A stretch of 64,000 nt of DNA from NCBI GenBank assembly GCA_028583405.1, contig CM053252.1:37414240-37478239 (forward strand), read 5' to 3'. The position numbers and the translations under genes were made by a program. Under the pieces are notes generated by a model. It searched no databases, was not told where the DNA came from, and was given only the letters and a program-made list of their open reading frames with translations. Shown here in pieces: positions 60,401-64,000 of this stretch (positions are counted from its first letter, which is position 1; each line of letters opens with the position of its first letter). Origin of the DNA: Pogonophryne albipinna (taxonomy: Eukaryota; Chordata; Actinopteri; Perciformes; Artedidraconidae).

Positions 60401-63400
60401 CTCTTCTTCATGTCTCTTCTACATCAACATGTGTCCCCTCTTCTTCATGTCTCTTCTACATCAACATGTGTCCCCTCTTCTTCATGTCTCTTCTACATCA
60501 ACATGTGTCCCCTCTTCTTCATGTCTCTTCTACATCAACATGTGTCCCCTCTTCTTCATGTCTCTTCTACATCAACATGTGTCCCCTCTTCTTCATGTCT
60601 CTTCTACATCAACATGTGTCCCCTCTTCTTCATGTCTCTTCTACATCAACATGTGTCCCCTCTTCTTCATGTCTCTTCTACATCAACATGTGTCCCCTCT
60701 TCTTCATGTCTCTTCTACATCAACATGTGTCCCCTCTTCTTCATGTCTCTTCTACATCAACATGTGTCCCCTCTTCTTCATGTCTCTTCTACATCAACAT
60801 GTGTCCCCTCTTCTTCATGTCTCTTCTACATCAACATGTGTCCCCTCTTCTTCATGTCTCTTCTACATCAACATGTGTCCCCTCTTCTTCATGTCTCTTC
60901 TACATCAACATGTGTCCCCTCTTCTTCATGTCTCTTCTACATCAACATGTGTCCCCTCTTCTTCATGTCTCTTCTACATCAACATGTGTCCCCTCTTCTT
61001 CATGTCTCTTCTACATCAACATGTGTCCCCTCTTCTTCATGTCTCTTCTACATCAACATGTGTCCCCTCTTCTTCATGTCTCTTCTACATCAACATGTGT
61101 CCCCTCTTCTTCATGTCTCTTCTACATCAACATGTGTCCCCTCTTCTTCATGTCTCTTCTACATCAACATGTGTCCCCTCTTCTTCATGTCTCTTCTACA
61201 TCAACATGTGTCCCCTCTTCTTCATGTCTCTTCTACATCAACATGTGTCCCCTCTTCTTCATGTCTCTCCTACATCAACATGTGTCCCCTCTTCTTCATG
61301 TCTCTTCTACATCAACATGTGTCCCCTCTTCTTCATGTCTCTTCTACATCAACATGTGTCCCCTCTTCTTCATGTCTCTTCTACATCAACATGTGTCCCC
61401 TCTTCTTCATGTCTCTTCTACATCAACATGTGTCCCCTCTTCTTCATGTCTCTTCTACATCAACATGTGTCCCCTCTTCTTCATGTCTCTTCTACATCAA
61501 CATGTGTCCCCTCTTCTTCATGTCTCTTCTACATCAACATGTGTCCCCTCTTCTTCATGTCTCTTCTACATCAGCATGTGTCCCCTCTTCTTCATGTCTC
61601 TTCTACATCAGCATGTGTCCCCTCTTCTTCATGTCTCTTCTACATCAACATGTGTCCCCTCTTCTTCATGTCTCTTCTACATCAACATGTGTCCCCTCTT
61701 CTTCATGTCTCTTCTACATCAACATGTGTCCCCTCTTCTTCATGTCTCTTCTACATCAACATGTGTCCCCTCTTCTTCATGTCTCTTCTACATCAACATG
61801 TGTCCCCTCTTCTCCATGTCTCTTCTACATCAACATGTGTCCCCTCTTCTTTATCAACATGTGTCCCCTCTTCTTCATGTCTCTTCTACATCAACATGTG
61901 TCCCCTCTTCTTCATGTCTCTTCTACATCAACATGTGTCCCCTCGTCTTCATGTCTCTTCTACATCAACATGTGTCCCCTCTTCTTCATGTCTCTTCTAC
62001 ATCAACACGTGTCCCCACTTCTTCATGTCTCTTCTACATCAACATGTGTCCCCTCTTCTTCATGTCTCTTCTACATCAACATGTGTCCCCTCTTCTTCAT
62101 GTCTCTTCTACATCAACATGTGTCCCCTCTTCTTCATGTCTCTTCTACATCAACATGTGTCCCCTCTTCTTCATGTCTCTTCTACATCAACATGTGTCCC
62201 CTCTTCTTCCGTGTCTCTTCTACATCAACATGTGTCCCCTCTTCTTCATGTCTCTTCTACATCAACATGTGTCCCCTCTTCTTCATGTCTCTTCTACATC
62301 AACATGTGTCCCCTCTTCTTCATGTCTCTTCTACATCAACATGTGTCCCCTCTTCTTCCTGTCTCTTCTACATCAACATGTGTCCCCTCTTCTTCATGTC
62401 TCTTCTACATCAACATGTGTCCCCTCTTCTTCATGTCTCTTCTACATCAACATGTGTCCCCTCTTCTTCATGTCTCTTCTACATCAACATGTGTCCCCTC
62501 TTCTTCATGTCTCTTCTACATCAACATGTGTCCCCTCTTCTCCATGTCTCTTCTACATCAACATGTGTCCCCTCTTCTTCATGTCTCTTCTACATCAACA
62601 TGTGTCCCCTCTTCTTCATGTCTCTTCTACATCAACATGTGTCCCCTCTTCTTCATGTCTCTTCTACATCAACATGTGTCCCCTCTTCTTCATGTCTCTT
62701 CTACATCAACATGTGTCCCCTCTTCTTCATGTCTCTTCTACATCAACATGTGTCCCCTCTTCTTCATGTCTCTTCTACATCAACATGTGTCCCCTCTTCT
62801 TCATGTCTCTTCTACATCAACATGTGTCCCCTCTTCTTCATGTCTCTTCTACATCAACATGTGTCCCCTCTTCTTCATGTCTCTTCTACATCAACATGTG
62901 TCCCCTCTTCTTCATGTCTCTTCTACATCAACATGTGTCCCCTCTTCTTCATGTCTCTTCTACATCAACATGTGTCCCCTCTTCTTCATGTCTCTTCTAC
63001 ATCAACATGTGTCCCCTCTTCTTCATGTCTCTTCTACATCAACATGTGTCCCCTCTTCTTCATGTCTCTTCTACATCAACATGTGTCCCCTCTTCTCCAT
63101 GTCTCTTCTACATCAACATGTGTCCCCTCTTCTTCATGTCTCTTCTACATCAACATGTGTCCCCTCTTCTTCATGTCTCTTCTACATCAACATGTGTCCC
63201 CTCTTCTTCATGTCTCTTCTACATCAACATGTGTCCCCTCTTCTTCATGTCTCTTCTACATCAACATGTGTCCCCTCTTCTTCATGTCTCTTCTACATCA
63301 ACATGTGTCCCCTCTTCTTCATGTCTCTTCTACATCAACATGTGTCCCCTCTTCTTCATGTCTCTTTCTACAATCAACACGTGTCCCCTCTTCTTCATGT

Positions 63401-64000
63401 CTCTTCTACATCAACACGTGTCCCCTCTTCTTCATGTCTCTTCTACATCAACATGTGTCCCCTCTTCTTCATGTCTCTTCTACATCAACACGTGTCCCCT
63501 CTTCTTCATGTCTCTTCTACATCAACATGTGTCCCCTCTTCTCCATGTCTCTTCTACATCAACATGTGTCCCCTCTTCTTCATGTCTCTTCTACATCAAC
63601 ATGTGTCCCCTCTTCTTCATGTCTCTTCTACATCAACATGTGTCCCCTCTTCTTCATGTCTCTTCTACATCAACATGTGTCCCTCTCTTCTTCATGTCTC
63701 TTCTACATCAACATGTGTCCCCTCTTCTCCATGTCTCTTCTACATCAACATGTGTCCCCTCTTCTTCATGTCTCTTCTACATCAACATGTGTCCCCTCTT
63801 CTTCATGTCTCTTCTACATCAACATGTGTCCCCTCTTCTTCATGTCTCTTCTACATCAACATGTGTCCCCTCTTCTTCATGTCTCTTCTACATCAACATG
63901 TGTCCCCTCTTCTCCATGTCTCTTCTACATCAACATGTGTCCCCTCTTCTTCATGTCTCTTCTACATCAACATGTGTCCCCTCTTCTTCATGTCTCTTCT

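Larger units (their letters stand above)
52068..64000 (+). repeat. 37-bp satellite/minisatellite array
   Basis: Tandem copies of a 37-bp unit that begins CATGTCTCTTCTACATC and ends GTGTCCCCTCTTCTT, about 322 copies, continuing past the window. Most copies are identical. Variants include TTCGTG for TTCATG, CTCCATG, TTAATG, CTTTATG, GTATCCCC, a few one-base indels and two truncated units (near 55665 and 61853). The forward strand has no stop codon in the consensus unit in any frame; the reverse has TAG and TGA in every unit. Confidence 0.99.

Noticed and set aside
52068..64000. CRISPR-like array
   Set aside because: The unit is directly tandem with no unique spacers, and the surrounding DNA is a vertebrate genome.

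Overview
The window reads as intergenic or intronic DNA from a ray-finned (probably percomorph) fish. Evidence seen: DIRS-type, Ty3/Gypsy and L2-type elements, many hAT-family insertions with 8-bp target duplications, long CA/GT microsatellites, and LINE/SINE tails of the kind common in teleosts. I found no convincing complete host gene. The only host-gene candidate is a GC-rich, promoter-like patch with a strong splice donor near 48.2-48.5 kb.

Layout. 0.5-1.5 kb: a 44-bp-arm hairpin and a broken Crypton-like tyrosine recombinase. 2.09-3.56 kb: a fold-back element made of nested inverted repeats. 4.2-7.1 kb: a DIRS retrotransposon that has lost its reverse transcriptase but keeps its terminal repeats and internal complementary region, inserted in an older repeat. 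8.5-9.05 kb: the 5' end of a hAT element with a BED finger. 11.91-22.26 kb: a nest of transposons up to five deep (hAT, long-inverted-repeat element, Gypsy, a 2.1-kb insert, a piggyBac-like MITE). 24-25.4 kb: hAT ends and a Harbinger-like element with a Myb-like mini-ORF. 28.2-31.4 kb: a 5'-truncated L2-type LINE with a long RT frame. 31.7, 34.3-35.7 and 41.0-41.8 kb: non-autonomous DNA transposons with clear target duplications, one nested in another. 36-52 kb: mostly unassigned AT-rich sequence with microsatellites and LINE/SINE tails.

52.07-64.0 kb: a tandem array of a 37-bp unit, about 322 copies, running off the right edge. The unit appears to have been amplified from the 5' end of the interspersed repeat family that also hosts the DIRS insertion at 4.1 kb. 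The array is open in all three forward frames because the unit has no stop codon and 37 is not a multiple of three, so its very long ORFs are artefacts.

No set of genes here works together as a pathway. The coding capacity is that of mobile elements, nearly all visibly broken. The most notable items are the origin and internal structure of the satellite, the five-layer nest, and the fold-back element.
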